NCBI GenBank assembly: GCA_002914805.1
Contig: JXTB01000421.1
Span: 169,535 to 233,534 of the forward strand
DNA length: 64,000 nucleotides
Direction: 5' to 3'
Source: Parasponia andersonii
Taxonomy: Eukaryota; Streptophyta; Magnoliopsida; Rosales; Cannabaceae
Both the position numbers and the translations under genes were made by a program. This document shows, piece by piece, positions 12,294-25,587 of the stretch. The notes under the pieces were generated by a model. The model saw only the letters and a list, made by a program, of their open reading frames with translations. It did no database searches and was not told where the DNA came from. The first letter of the stretch is position 1. Every line of letters begins with the position of its first letter.

Positions 12294-14775
12294 CTCTGCT
12301 TTGTTATTACTATTATTCTTGGTGTGGAATTCTTATGAAGGAGAATTTGTGTTTTGTCTAAGGAGACCGGGTTTGAAGAGGAAGCAATTGTGACCCCTCT
12401 ACGTCTTTCCTGGGAGTTTCTTTGAAATTTTGTCTAGGAGGTGGGATTTTAAGTGGGACCTGTTTGTGAACCCTCCGGCCTTTCCTGGGAACAAATTTAT
12501 ACTGAAATTAATAATCTTTGATTGATTAATTTCAGAGATGGCGAACAACAATGTTGATGTTGTCAATGCCGAGCACATGGCCAGTTCTCAACAGCCTGTT
12601 GTGGCATCTGCAGTGACAGTGCCAGTCCATGCTGTCGCTCGGTTTATCAAACCCTCTTATGACTCCAATGATACCAGCAGGGCACTATGGAGAGAAGCCT
12701 GAGAAGTTCAATAGGTTGAACTACAAAATGTGGCAGCAAAAAATGCTATTTTATCTGACCACATTGAACCTTGCAAGGTTCTTGACTGAAGAGGCTCCAA
12801 AAGTCAGAGAAGATGAGCAAGATTTCCAAGTTCTTGCTGCAGTGGATACTTGGAAACAATCTGACTACCTATGCTAAAACTATGTAATGAATGGTTTGAC
12901 CGATTCATTATATAGTATATATCATAATAAGAAAACGGCAAAGGAACTGTGGGAGTCACTAGATCATAAATATACAACTGAGGATGCTGGTTCCAAGAAA
13001 TTTGTGGTGGGACGCTTCCTCGATTATAAAATAGTCGACTCAAAAACTGTAATCAATCAAGTTCAGGAGTTTCAATTGATTCTCCATGAGATTCAAGCAG
13101 AAGGGATGGCTCTTTGTGAACCCTTCTAAGTAGTTACTATTATTGAGAAGCTACCCCCTTCATGGAAGGATTTCAAGAGCTACCTAAAACACAAGCGAAA
13201 GGCCATGAGCCTTGAAGACCTTATTATAAGGCTCCGCATTGAAGAAGACAACAGACATGCTGAAAAGACTAGTACATCTAGGGCAAAGGCAAATGTTGTG
13301 GAGCATGATCAAGACTCCAAGGCTAAGAAGAACAAGTCTAAGAAAGGATCCAAACTAGGACCTAAAGGTGGAGTGGGCAAGAAGCAAAAATTTCAAGGAA
13401 AATGCTTTAACTGTGACAAGATGGGTCACAGGGCTTCAGATTGCCGACTTCCAAAGAAGAAGAAGAATAAAGCCACCACAGTGGATGGCATCACAAAAGA
13501 TGTAGAAGACATAAGTCTGTCTACAGTCGTTTCTGAAGTCAACCTTATTGGGTCCAATCCAAGGGAATGGTGGATTGACACTGGAACGTCAAGACATGTT
13601 TGTTCTGACAAAGGCTTGTTCACAACCTTTGAACCGGTAGAGAATGGGGAGAAGCTCTTCATAGGTAATTCAGCCACATCTGAAGTACAAGGTTTGGGCA
13701 AAGTAGTGCTAAAGATGACCTCTAGGAAGGAACTGACTCTGAATAATGTGATGTATGTACCGGATATCCGTAAGAACCTTGTGTCTGGTTCACTTCTGAA
13801 TAAGCACGGATTTCGTATGGTATTTGAGTCAGATAAATTTTATTGACGAAAAATGGTCTTTTTGTGGGAAAGGGATATGAATGTGGGGGTATGTTCAAAC
13901 TAAATGTAATGACTGTAAAGTCCAACATCAATAAAGCTAGTTCTTCTGCTTATTTGATTGAGTCTTCTACTTTATGGCATGGTAGATTAGGGCATGTTAA
14001 TTATGATACTATACGTAGATTAATTAACTTAAATCATATTCCTGATTTCTAAATTGAGACAAAACATAAGTGTCAAACTTGTGTTGAGGCAAAATTGACA
14101 AGGTCATCTTTTTCAAACTATTGAAAGAAATACGGAACCCCTTGAGTTAGTTCACAGTGATATTTGTGATTTAAAATTTGTACAAACAAGGGAGCAATAA
14201 GTATTTTATTACTTTTATCGATGATAGCACCAAAGACAGTAGATTGCATTTTCATTATTTATGCACATAATAGTAGTGCTTATCGGTTTCTTGTATATGA
14301 GTCACAAATCCCAACATACATAAGAACACAATAATGGAATCGAGAAATGCATCGTTCTTTGAACATGATTTTCCGTATAAATCCAAGGAAGTATCTAGTA
14401 CATCTAAACGAATGTATGAGGCTATCACTGAGGATAGCCAGGACCAAGAACAAGTCGTTGAAGAAGAGCCTAGATGCAGTAAAAGAGCGAGAACTAAAAA
14501 ATCTTTTGGTCTGGATTTTTTAATTTACATGTTGGAAAGTGAACCTCAAAGCTTCCAAGAAGCTATGAGTTCTGTTGAAGGACCTTTGTAGAAAGAGGCT
14601 ATTAAGAGTGAAATTGATTCCATTTTTCAAAACCATACGTGGGAACTAGTGGATCTTCCTCCAGGATATAAGCCACTTTTTTTGAAATGGATTTTCAAAA
14701 GGAAAATGAAAGCAGATGGAACAATTGACAAATATAAGGCTAGATTGGTTATCAAAGGTTATAGGCAAAAGGAAG

Positions 14776-15105
14776 NNNNNNNNNNNNNNNNNNNNNNNNN
14801 NNNNNNNNNNNNNNNNNNNNNNNNNNNNNNNNNNNNNNNNNNNNNNNNNNNNNNNNNNNNNNNNNNNNNNNNNNNNNNNNNNNNNNNNNNNNNNNNNNNN
14901 NNNNNNNNNNNNNNNNNNNNNNNNNNNNNNNNNNNNNNNNNNNNNNNNNNNNNNNNNNNNNNNNNNNNNNNNNNNNNNNNNNNNNNNNNNNNNNNNNNNN
15001 NNNNNNNNNNNNNNNNNNNNNNNNNNNNNNNNNNNNNNNNNNNNNNNNNNNNNNNNNNNNNNNNNNNNNNNNNNNNNNNNNNNNNNNNNNNNNNNNNNNN
15101 NNNNN
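14776..15105. other. Assembly gap (330 N)
   Basis: Unknown bases inside the reverse transcriptase region of copia element A. Frames crossing it are meaningless. Confidence 1.
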
Positions 15106-16340
15106 GTTGCACAAGGCCAGATATAGCCTACACAGTCAGTAGACTGAGTAGATATACGAGTAATCCAAGTGCTGAGCATTGGAAAGAAATTGTGAAAGTA
15201 CTTAGGTACTTACGATATACTCGTAACTACGGACTATACTATAACAGATATCCTGCAGTTTTAGGAGGATACAGCGATGCAAATTGCATATCTGATATAA
15301 AAGACTCAAAGTCTACTAGTGAGTATGTGTTCACACTAGCTGGAGTAGCTGTATCATAGAAATCTTCAAAAAAAACTATTATAGCCCGATCTACGATGGA
15401 ATCTGAGTTTATAGCTCTAGATAAATGTGGTGAAGAGGCTGAATGGCTACGCCATTTCTTAGAAGATATTCCAGATTAGCCTAAGCCTGTGCCGCCAATA
15501 TCTATACATTGCAATAGTTAATCAACTATTGGAAGGGCACAAAGTAACATGTATAATGGTAAGTCTAGACATATACGTCGTAGACATAATACCATTAGAC
15601 AACTACTCTCAACGGGAGTTATTTCTATAGACTATGTGAAGTCTAAGGATAACTTAGCGGATCCGCTAACCAAAGGGTTGAACAGAGAGTTAGTTGACAA
15701 ATCATCAAGAGGAATGGGACTAAAGCACATGAAGTAAAAGTCTATATAATGGAAACCCAACCTAGTTAACTGGAGATCCTAAGAACTAGGTTCAAAGGGA
15801 CAACCTAATTGTAAAAACTTAGTTGGATCACTGTGAGGGTTATTCTCGTGTGAGAGTATTACCCTCATGTCCATTCTTGTGATGAAAAGCAGTGATGCCC
15901 GTAGGGAATAGGATAAGCAAAGGTTTTAATGATTCTTATACGTCGAGAAATTGAGCGGAGTAGTGCGAGTTACTCTTAACTAAGAAATTACCTATGTGAG
16001 AGAGAAGTGGGGCCGCTTTAAAGGGGAATTATGAGCGCTTAATTCCTTAGAAACTCTTGCAGAACCAGGCAGAGATGTTCAAGGCCAAAATGAACATAAA
16101 CGTAAGAACTGGATTTGTTAAGAAAGATTCTTGTGTGAAGTATATTATTGTTTACATGAATGACAGAAGAGTTCAAAGACATCGTGTCTACTGATCAGTC
16201 AGTAAAGTAAATATACTCTCACGAGGGAAGGTTTAAAGAGTAACACCTACCTATCCTATGCAGGTTTCATTCGTTGAACTCTATCATCTTATCTAGAGTC
16301 TGTAGTCTCTCCTTTTACAATTTCCATTCATGTGGGGGAT

Positions 16341-16853
16341 TGTTGGAAAAATGGGTTAAGGAAATAATTTGGGCTTGGCTTGGGCTTGGAAGGCCAAGTG
16401 GATTTTAAAGATTAAATTTGTTATAAAACCCATTTTCATGGACCATTTTGAAGCTAAAAATGGAGTGGGACTCATATCTTGTTGATGAAAGATCTTAATG
16501 AATTCTTGTTCTCCTTCGCGAGGACATCGATTTTGTATATTTACACGCTCAAAATGGTGCACGGATGAATGAGAAATTGTTGCTCAAAAGTGCACTATTG
16601 AAATGGAAAATGAAAAGAAAATATTAGAGTCCCACATTGGTGGGAAATGCATGGTGCAAGTGGTTTATATAGAACCTTGTTTTGTGATGGTGGTAAGAAT
16701 AACTACCACGGATGCTCTCTCAGGCGTGCGCAGGGGAGGTGCAAATCTTCGGGGTTGGGCCTGAATTTACATGGGCTCGTGTGTGCCTGCACTTGTGGAC
16801 ACGAATGTCGGGCCAAAACTTGGACCATAGTAAGTCCAAATTTTTGTTGTGGC

Positions 16854-16919
<66 letters not shown>

Positions 16920-17500
16920 TTTTGACCATTTTGAACCAGAATGAACGTTTTTGGATGTTGAAACTGCCATGCAATAAAACTGGTAGTAACAGCCATACTA
17001 ATGGCTAGAAAACGTTTTGAGATTAATGGAAAACTTTCTGGTTTTGCTACCAAGTCCCCCCTTTGGAGACTATAAAAGGTGAGCTTCCCCTCCTTATTCT
17101 ATACACCAAAAAACAGAAGCTTTTTTCTCTCTGTCTTTCTCTCTCAAGTGTTCTTGAGTTCCTCAATTTTTATAGCTAGAGTTCTAGTGTGTTTGAGTTC
17201 AAAGTTATTCAGTTCGTAGAATAGAGGTGCTGGTGGTTCACCTACTGCTCTTTATCATTGTACCTGGGAGATTGATGCTTACAAAATTCTCACGCATTCT
17301 GGTAGAGGGAGCGAATCAGTTTTAAGGACTCTGTGTGAAACACAGGCCTCGACAGTTAACAATCTTTTGTTTTAAAGTGCTGCCGAAATTCTACTCAAAC
17401 TTAGAGCATAATATTTTGGTAACATTATTTATTGAAAAATTTATTATAAACATTTGTAACCTTATATATTGCATGTTACAAGTATTGTATTAATAATCTT
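16341..17500 (+). repeat. 3' LTR of copia element A
   Basis: Begins TGTTGGAAAAATGGG right after the polypurine tract. It contains a (TA)n run at 16857-16915 and a leader-like stretch with ACTATAAAAGGTGAGC (about 17070). From about 17023 to 17500 it matches the 5' copy (from about 11616), ending in common at GTATTAATAATCTT. At 17500 it abuts an inverted LTR copy; its true CA end is not visible. Confidence 0.75.
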
Positions 17501-17885
17501 TCCTCCACCAGAATACTTGAGGATTTTACAAGCGTCAGTTTCCCAGAATACAACGACGAAGAGCAACAGGTGAAGCACCAACACCTCCACTCTACGAACT
17601 GGATAGCTTTAAACTTAAACACACCAGAACTCTAGCTAGAAAAATTGAGGAACTCAAGAACCTTGAGAAAGAAAGGTAGAGAGAAGAAGGCTTCTATTTC
17701 TTGGTGTATAGAATAAGGAGGGGAAGCTTACTTTTTATAGTCTCCAAAGGGGGGACTTGGTAGCAAAACCAGAAAGTTTTCCATTAATCTCAAAATATTT
17801 TCCAGCCATTAGTATGACTGTTATTACCAGTTTTATTGCATGGCAGTTTCATCATCCAAAAACGTTTATTCTGGTTCAAAATGGT

Positions 17886-17936
<51 letters not shown>

Positions 17937-18448
17937 GCTATAACAAAAAGTTGGGCTTACTATGGTCTAAATTTTGGCCCGACATTCGTGTCCGTAGATG
18001 CGGGCATACACGAGCCCATGCAAATTCAAGCCTAAACCCGAAGCTTTGCACCCCCCCTGCATACGCCTGAAAGAGCATCTGTGGTAGTTATTCTTACCAC
18101 CATCACAAAACAATGTTCTATATAAACTACTTGCACCATGCATTTCTCACCAATGTGGGACTCTAATATTTTCTTTTCATTTTCCATTTCAATGGTCACT
18201 TTTGATCAACAATTTCTCATTCATCCGTGGACCATTTTGAGCGTGTGAATATACGAAATCGATGTCCTCGCGGAGGAGAACAAAAATTCACTAAGATCTT
18301 TCATCAACAAGATGTGGATCCTACTCAATTTTTAGCTTCAAAATGGTCCATGAAAATGGGTTTTATAACAAATTTAATCTTTAAAATCCACTTGGGCTTC
18401 CAAGCCCAAGCCAAGCCCAAATTATTTCCTTAACCTATTTTTCCAACA
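17501..18448 (-). repeat. Inverted, incomplete LTR of the same copia family
   Basis: Reverse complement of the LTR at 16341-17309, running from CTGGTGGAGGA (at 17501) to its TGTTGG start at 18448. It has its own (TA)n run (17890-17933). About 190 bases of the far LTR end are missing. Together with the direct LTR it makes a large palindrome of about 2.1 kb. Confidence 0.8.
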
Positions 18449-18784
18449 ATAACAACTCCAACCCTAATCAAGCGAGAACTTCTATCAGTAGAAGCTTCAA
18501 TCTACTAGTGGAGTGAGGGCTCCAACTCACAACTATGCTAGTTGTTTGAAGAGAAAGGTTGATGTTCTTAATTAAAGAAAGGCGATGATACTTTGTGAGC
18601 CAAATTCTTGCATCTTCCAAAAGGTCACTGTCAGATTTGCATTGACTGCCATGGCTGAAGCTATTTCAGTTTTGCCAGATTAACCAAGCTATTATAGCCC
18701 AGAGTTCAAAATCATCTTTAGAATAATGCTCAAAAAGAAATTGGGCAAAGTCAGCAAACTTACCTCATTTAACTAATCCATCCC
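18449..18784. other. Short non-coding stretch between two retroelements
   Basis: No primer binding site, LTR or gene is recognised. It may be leader sequence of the Ty3-gypsy element that follows. Confidence 0.3.
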
Positions 18785-21700
18785 CTTGAATGTTTATTAC
18801 CAAGGACCTCAGCAAAATGACTACAGTATAAAGATCGAGATTCCGCAATTTAATGGTCTATTTATAATTGAAGAATTCTTTGATTGGCTAGCTGAAGTAG
18901 AAAAGTTCTTTGATTATTGGTGTACTCCAGAATATATGAAAGTCAAATTGGTAGCTTATCGACTCAAAGGAAGTGCGTTAGCTTGGTGGGATTAGTTATA
19001 AGCGACGCGTATTCGGTAAGGGAGAAACAAAGTCCACACTTGGCGGCGTATGAAACAATTGATGATCGAGTACTTACTATCTCCAGATTAGGAACAAATA
19101 CGTTTTAGTCGATATCAACATCACCGATAAGTATACCGGATAGTAGAAGAATACGTAACTGAGTTTTATAGATTAGCTGTCCAGGTGGACATTCGTGAAT
19201 CCGAAAGTTAAAAGATTTCTAGATTCATTGATAGACTTCTTGCAAACATACAAGACGAGGTATTCAAACAATCTTATAATACTTTGTCTAGGGTAATTCA
19301 ACTCGTTTTGAAAATTGAACTCGGCTCAACAAAAGGGCATATTGTAATTTAACAACTTCTCAATCCTCTATACCACCACAAAGATCTGATTTGAGTAAAG
19401 GGAAAGCCATAGCAAGACCATACGATGAAGTAGTAAGACTAACTCCTTCTTACTACCAACCAACCACTCGACCACAAAGAGAAATAGCCAATAATAACAC
19501 TAACAACTCTTATGCAGTCTTGAGATAATAAATGTTATCGTTATGGACAAACAAGCCATTATTAAATCAATGTCGTCAAAACAGACCCGTTCATCTAACC
19601 ACATATGATGACGACGTCGAAAGGGACGAAGAATATTTCGAGAATAAGGAGTATATAGATGAAGTTGAACCTGAGGAAGTAATTTATAGAGATGAAGGTA
19701 TTTCCTTGGTGATAAAATGATTGATGTGTACACCAAAAAAGGGAGAAGACATACAACAACACAACATCTTTAAGACTCGTTGTATGGTTGAACAACGAGT
19801 GTGTGATCTTATCATTGATAGTGAGAGTAGTGAGAACATCTTATCCAAGACTATGGTAGACAAGTTACAACGACCAACCCAACCACATACTGCCCTGTAT
19901 CGCATTGGCTGGATCAAGAACATCAGTGAAACAAAGGTGACATAACAATGTTGAGTTCCTTTCTCTATTTGTAAATACAAAGATAAGATATTATGTGATG
20001 TTGTTGATATGGATGCTTGTCATATGTTGCTTAATCAACTGTGGTAATTCAATTTAAACACTATGCATAATGGCAAAGCAAACACATACAGCTTCCACAA
20101 AGATAATATGATGATTACTTTGGCTCCTATGAAGCTGCAAAATAACCAAACAATCTTCACTAGGACCAAAATTCTTTTTATACCTAAAGAGGCATATACT
20201 CCTATTAATATTCTTGTGCAATTTCAAATATTATTATTTGAATTTGAAGATATCATTCCTGAGGAGTTACCTGCTAGCTTACCACCCCTACAAAATATTC
20301 AACACCAGATTGATCTTGTTCCCGGAGCAAGTCTAATAAGTTTACCATATTACCGCATGAGTTCTAAGGAGTATGATATCCTACAAACACAAGTCCATGA
20401 CCTCCTCAAGAAAGGGATGATTAGAAAAAGTATGAGCTCCATGGCTATGCCTACACTTCTAACACTGAAGAAAGACGGAAGCTAGAGGATGTGCATTAGT
20501 AGTTAGGCCATCAATAAGATTATAGTATGATATCGATTTCTATCCCATGATTGGATGATGTTCTTGATAGATTGGGAGGATCAAAGTTCTTTTCCAAGAT
20601 TGATTTGTAGAGCGGATACCATCAGATTCGTATTCCTCTTGGAGATGAATAGAAGACTGCATTCAAAACACATAAAGGACTATACAAGTGGTTAGTTATG
20701 CCGTTCAGTCTAGCCAATGCCCCGAGTACTTTCATGAGATTAATGAATCAGGTATTCCAACTCTTCATTGAAAGATTTGTTATCGTTTATTTTGATGATA
20801 TTTTAGTCTACAACTAGAATGAGAAAGAACATCTACAATACTTGATCGAAGTTTTTAATGCACTTCATAAGAATCAGTTGTATGTCAACCTAAAAAAATG
20901 TAGCTTTATGAATGACAGCTCAGTCTTCTTGGGATTTGTTATAAGCTTAGTCTTCTTAGGTTTTGTTATAAATTTTAATGGAATCAAAGTCGATCAAGAT
21001 AAGGTAAAGGCTATTCGGGATTGGCGAATACCGAAGACCATTACAGAAGTTCGAAGTTTTTATGGTCTTGTGACATTCTATAAATGAATTATGAGAAACT
21101 TTAGTACTATAGTTGCACCGATCACCGACTGTTTGAGGCAAAAGAAATTCCTTTGGACAGAAGAAGCGGAACAGAGTTTTGCTGTCTTGAAGGAAAAACT
21201 CATAAATGCATTGGTCATTGCAGTCCCTGACTTTGACAAGATTTTCAAAGTCGACTGTGATGCTTCTGGTGTAGGTGTTGGAGCTGTTCTATCTCAAGAT
21301 ATGAAGCTAATAGCTTTCTTTAGTGAAAAGCTAAGTAAAGCTAGAAAGATGTGGTCAATGTATGAACAAGAATTATATACCGTTGTTCGTACATTATAAT
21401 AATGGGAGCCGTATCTAGTGCAGAAGGAATTCATCCTCAATACGGATCATCAAGTTTTTAAGTACCTCAACAACTCTTCCAGACCAAATCGAATGCACGC
21501 TCGATGGATGGCCTACATCTAAAAGTTCATTTTCTCTCCAAAGCATAAGTCAGGACAATTAAACAAGGTTGCTAATACATTGAGTCGCCGAGTTATGTTA
21601 TTAACTATTATTCAAAATAAAATAATTAGTTTTGATTATTTGAAAGACTTATACGCTAAAGATGAAGATTTCAAGGAAGAATGGGAGAAATGCATTAGTG

Positions 21701-21866
21701 GAGTTGTAAATAAGCATCAAATATATGATAGTTTTCTATTCTTTGTAAACCGTTTATATATTCTACGAGGATCTCTTAGAGAACACATCATTCAGGAGCT
21801 ACATGCAGGAAGGCTAGGAGGACACATAGAACGAGACAAAGCTATTTCATTAGTGGAAGTTCGATA

Positions 21867-24110
21867 CTTTTTGTGAAATCCAATAAAAATTGTTAGAGCA
21901 AATTGGTCTTTTGACCCATAAAAAAAATGAATTTGGACGGATTTGGGTCTAGATTCATTTGGGCAAAAATGTAAGAAAAGTTTGAAAATTGGGGTCAAAA
22001 TGTAATTATTCAAGGGTAGTTTTGAGAAGATTTTCAGAAAATTGGGTCCAAGTGAAAATAATTAAAACAATGCCCAATTAACTAGAAGTTGACACGTGGC
22101 GCTATAGTTATGAAAATTGCCTATAAATCCCTCAATTTTCCCATTCTTTTTCGATTTGGTCCCCGGAGAAAAACCCAACACCCTATTTTCGGCGAAGCTC
22201 CGTTAAGCCATCTCCAGTCGTCGTTGCCTTGCACCACTGACTAGCATCGATGTCCAGCTACCGGATGAAGCTTCTGCCACCAGAACCAACCCCATCAGAG
22301 CCGCCGATCGCCGAAAAAACGCAGAAAACACCGCGGCTTCTTTTCCTCGCCGGAGCCGATTCCGGCCACCGTTCGCCGCAAAACTGGTTGTCGTTGACTC
22401 GTCTCCTCACATGCAATCTGATGGTAGGTATATCGTGTCTCGATTTTGCTCCGTATGATTTTAATTTCGTTGGACATTTTTGTGTGTAATTAGTTTTGAA
22501 ATTGAGTTTTCGATCGGACCGTTAGATTTTTAAACTGATATCATTTTTGGAATCTACGTTAAAAATGGTGAAAAAAGAGATATATATTGGCTATGTTCTG
22601 AAATGGGCCCGAAAAACGAGATCGGACGGCTTAGATTTGCCTCGATTTGCATGCAGTAGGGTCTGCATCCAAATTTGACAAATTGTATATCTAACCTAGG
22701 GTTTTTGGGTGCTCTAAATTCAGTGGTGAAGTCCATTTCATAATTTAAGCTCCGTTTGAAAATCAAGTTTCCAAACCAAGGAACTAAAGTTTCAAAAACG
22801 ATGTCCGCTCTTCCAAACGACACTCAAACGACGCCAAACTTTCTCCATAGCCTTATAACGCTAGTTGGACGCTCGATAGAGGTAGGGATTCGATTACTTG
22901 ATTTAAAAATTAATTTAATTTATGAATTTTACATATTTTCAATAAATATAGAATTTCCTGAAATAATTTGTAGAAATTATGTTTATGTCTATTTTTGACC
23001 TGATTTGAGATATAAACTGCCTGGGAGATACGTCACTCTGGTTGGCGTTTCATGTATATTGTTTTGGAATAATTTCTGCAGGAAATTGGATTTTTAGGTT
23101 TTGATAGAAAATAGCTGTTGTAATACTGAAATTTTTAGAAAATCCAAAATGGTTTGAGAACTCAATTTTGAGGACTGGAAGTGATTTGATTAAAGAATAC
23201 TACATGGTTATTTTGAGATTCCGTGAAAATGGTGCATATCCTTATTATATCATTTATAAAACATTTGTATACATTCACACATTTACGATGCCCTACATTG
23301 GGAGATCGGACATACAATGCCCTACATCGGGTGATCGGAATTATGATGACCCACATCGGGTGATCGGACTTACGGCATCTCTTTAGGTGACTCGGACTTA
23401 TGAGTGATCTATTAGGATACTTCGGATATTAGGATTGCATACATGGACATATATTGGCTTGAATAGATATGAACTGGTTTTGATGAATGTTACAATGGTT
23501 TGAAATATTTGACCATTAGACTATGACTTCTACTTGAGTTTTGTGAACTATTTTGAATGGAATACTGACCATGCAGAACTTTCAATATGAGTATATTTTA
23601 TATACATGGAGGAACTTGTAATTGATTCTCTACTGGACATTAGCTCACCCCTTTCTTCCCTTTAGGTGACACTCAGTGTAATTTGGATCAGAAGAGATAA
23701 ATCGAGGCATTTGCTGAAAAAATAGTTTATTTATATTTTAGTAATTTTCTACGAAACTTGTGAAATATTTAAAGTTGAGTAGAAATTTAGATTTTATTAA
23801 ACTTTACTAATTAGAATACAAAATCTGGACACGGTTTGTAATACTTATGTCTGTGTTTGGGTGTGAGATGATCTGTGTTGTACGACTATTAAAACAGTTG
23901 TTTTGTTTACGATCTATGTTCAATGAATAACGCATAACTGTGGGATTTTATTTTCATTTAAATATTTTGTTGAGGCCAGTTTTGAAAGGTTAGAGTCCCC
24001 GGGGAAAAATTTTGAATGAATTAAGTCTTTTTATTTAGTTCTTTTTGGTATTTCTAATTTATGAAGTACCCATTATGCCATTAACTCCGGCCTTGGGTCG
24101 TGACACTTTT
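21867..24110. mobile_element. Solo LTR 2 inserted in Ty3-gypsy element B
   Basis: The LTR (21872-24105, about 2.23 kb) starts TGTGAAATCC and ends GTCGTGACA. It is bounded by a perfect target duplication CTTTT at 21867-21871 and 24106-24110. It is homologous throughout to solo LTR 1 (7212-9376). It interrupts the integrase N-terminal region of element B, so it is the younger insertion. A local expansion of a word like CATCGGGTGATCGGACTTA occurs at about 23287-23375 and is absent from solo LTR 1. Confidence 0.88.
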
Positions 24111-25128
24111 GGCCACATCTTAAGCGTGACATCAAGAAATTTGTCAAGCGTTGTTATATATGCCAAACTGCAAAAGGATAAGCTCAAAACACTAGATTCT
24201 ACATGTCACTTCATATTCCTGATTCACCTTGGGAAGATTTGTCCATGGATTTCATCTTGAGACTACCGAGAACACAAAAAGATTCAGATTCTATCTTTGT
24301 TGTGGTAGATCTTTTTCAAAGATGGCTCATTTTATTCCCTACAAGAAAGCTTCATATGCTACTTATATTGCTCAATTGTTCTTTTGAGAGAATGTTCGTC
24401 TGTATAGGTTACCATGGACAATAGTCTCTGATCGCGATAGTAAATTCCTCAGTCATTTTTGGTACACTTTATAGACAAGACTTGATACCACCTTGTAATT
24501 TAGTATCAATTGTCATCCCTAAACAGATGGGAAAACTGAAGCACTAATCGCATACTAGACAATATTTTACAGTGCTTGATCAAAGAAAGTCCTAGACAAT
24601 AGGAGAATGTCCTACCGCAAGCTGAGTTTGCTTACAACAACGTGGTAAATCGTTCCAGCGATAAATCTTAATTTGAAATTGTTTATATTTGTCCTCTGTT
24701 GCATACTCTCAACTTGGTACCTTTACCAAAATTTCTAGGGATGAACATTATTGCCGATCATTTGATTAATAAGGCGATCCACATCCATAAAGAAGTGAAA
24801 AGAAAGTTAGAAGAGTCTACTACAAAATACAAGGCTAATGCTAATAAATACAGAAGATTCAAAACTTTCAAAAAGAGTGATTTTGTAATGGTTCATTTAC
24901 GTAAAGAAAGACTTCCAGCAGGAGAATACAATAAACTCAATCAAAAGAAAATTGACCTCTTTCACATTATTCAAAAGATTAATGATAATGAATATATTAT
25001 TGATCTACCAGATAATTACACAATTTCTAAGACCTTCAATGTTCAAGATCTGTACGAGCACCATAGATCAGAAGTCATACCATTAGCAACTCGAGGACGA
25101 GTTATTTTTTTTTCAAGTGGGAGAGTAC

Positions 25129-25587
25129 TGATATAGCAGCCCACAAAATGACCTAAAGCTAAGGCCCAAAATCCCAAAACCCAATTTAATGAACATTCCA
25201 TTAGTTGGTAGAATGCTTTTATGTGTTAGGTATTTTAGACTTATTTATTTAAAATGTATTAGGTTATTTAGCATGTTTATTTGAAGTGTGTTAGATAAAT
25301 AATTTATTTATTTAAAATATATTAGGTGACCAATTTATTTATTTAAGTATATTTGGTTGGTAGGTACTAGGTGTGTGGTTGTAAGTTTCTTAAAATTATT
25401 TTATTGGATGGTTTAGATTAATCTTAAATTTATACAAATAGTCTTCATTAGCAAGAGTTGTAATCATCTAATCTTCTATCACATCTTAATTTTCTTTTAT
25501 AAATTCTTTTTGAGAATTTTATTTATTTTTATTCTCATTGAAAGAACGCAAGTTATAGCAAAATCTAACGATCCGCTGCATCACACA
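25129..25587 (+). repeat. Probable 3' LTR of Ty3-gypsy element B
   Basis: Starts TGATATAGCAGCCC directly after the polypurine tract and appears to end CATCACACA, where SUMO-like exon sequence begins. There is no second copy in the window for comparison, so the right boundary is inferred. Confidence 0.5.

Larger units (their letters stand above)
11616..17500 (+). mobile_element. Broken Ty1-copia retrotransposon (element A)
   Basis: Fossil Ty1-copia element. Part of a 5' LTR runs from about 11616 to 12100; the full LTR type is seen at the right end, starting TGTTGGAAAAATGGG at 16341 after a polypurine tract (GTGGGGGAT). In between lie, in copia order: gag (from about 12539), zinc knuckle with CFNCDKMGH (about 13400-13445), protease region with [12 protein letters not shown] (about 13570), GAG-pre-integrase LWHGRLGHVN (about 13975), a much reduced integrase region, reverse transcriptase start (about 14650), the assembly gap, and the RT/RNase H end with [13 protein letters not shown] (15106-15350) to about 15735. 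The element is clearly broken, with many interruptions and a large internal loss, so it is not autonomous. The order of integrase before RT fixes the family. Confidence 0.85.
18785..25587 (+). mobile_element. Broken Ty3-gypsy retrotransposon (element B), split by a solo LTR
   Basis: Fossil Ty3-gypsy element in plus orientation. Parts in order: gag (about 18790-19320, with IPQFNG, EEFFDWLAEVEKFFDY and VKLVAYRLKGSALAWW), protease region (about 19780-20000, DSESSENILSKTMVDKL), reverse transcriptase (about 20300-21080), RNase H (about 21100-21580), integrase N-terminus before the solo LTR (to 21866), integrase core (about 24110-24650, PWEDLSMDF) and the C-terminal part (24700-25130). Integrase after RNase H fixes the family. 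A polypurine tract (AAGTGGGAGAGTAC) precedes a probable 3' LTR at 25129-25587. No 5' LTR is visible. It carries many interruptions and is long dead; it is older than the solo LTR inserted in it. Confidence 0.85.

Noticed and set aside
16647-17053. Several frames with long Tyr-Ile runs
   Set aside because: They are translations of the (TA)n tract in the copia LTR.
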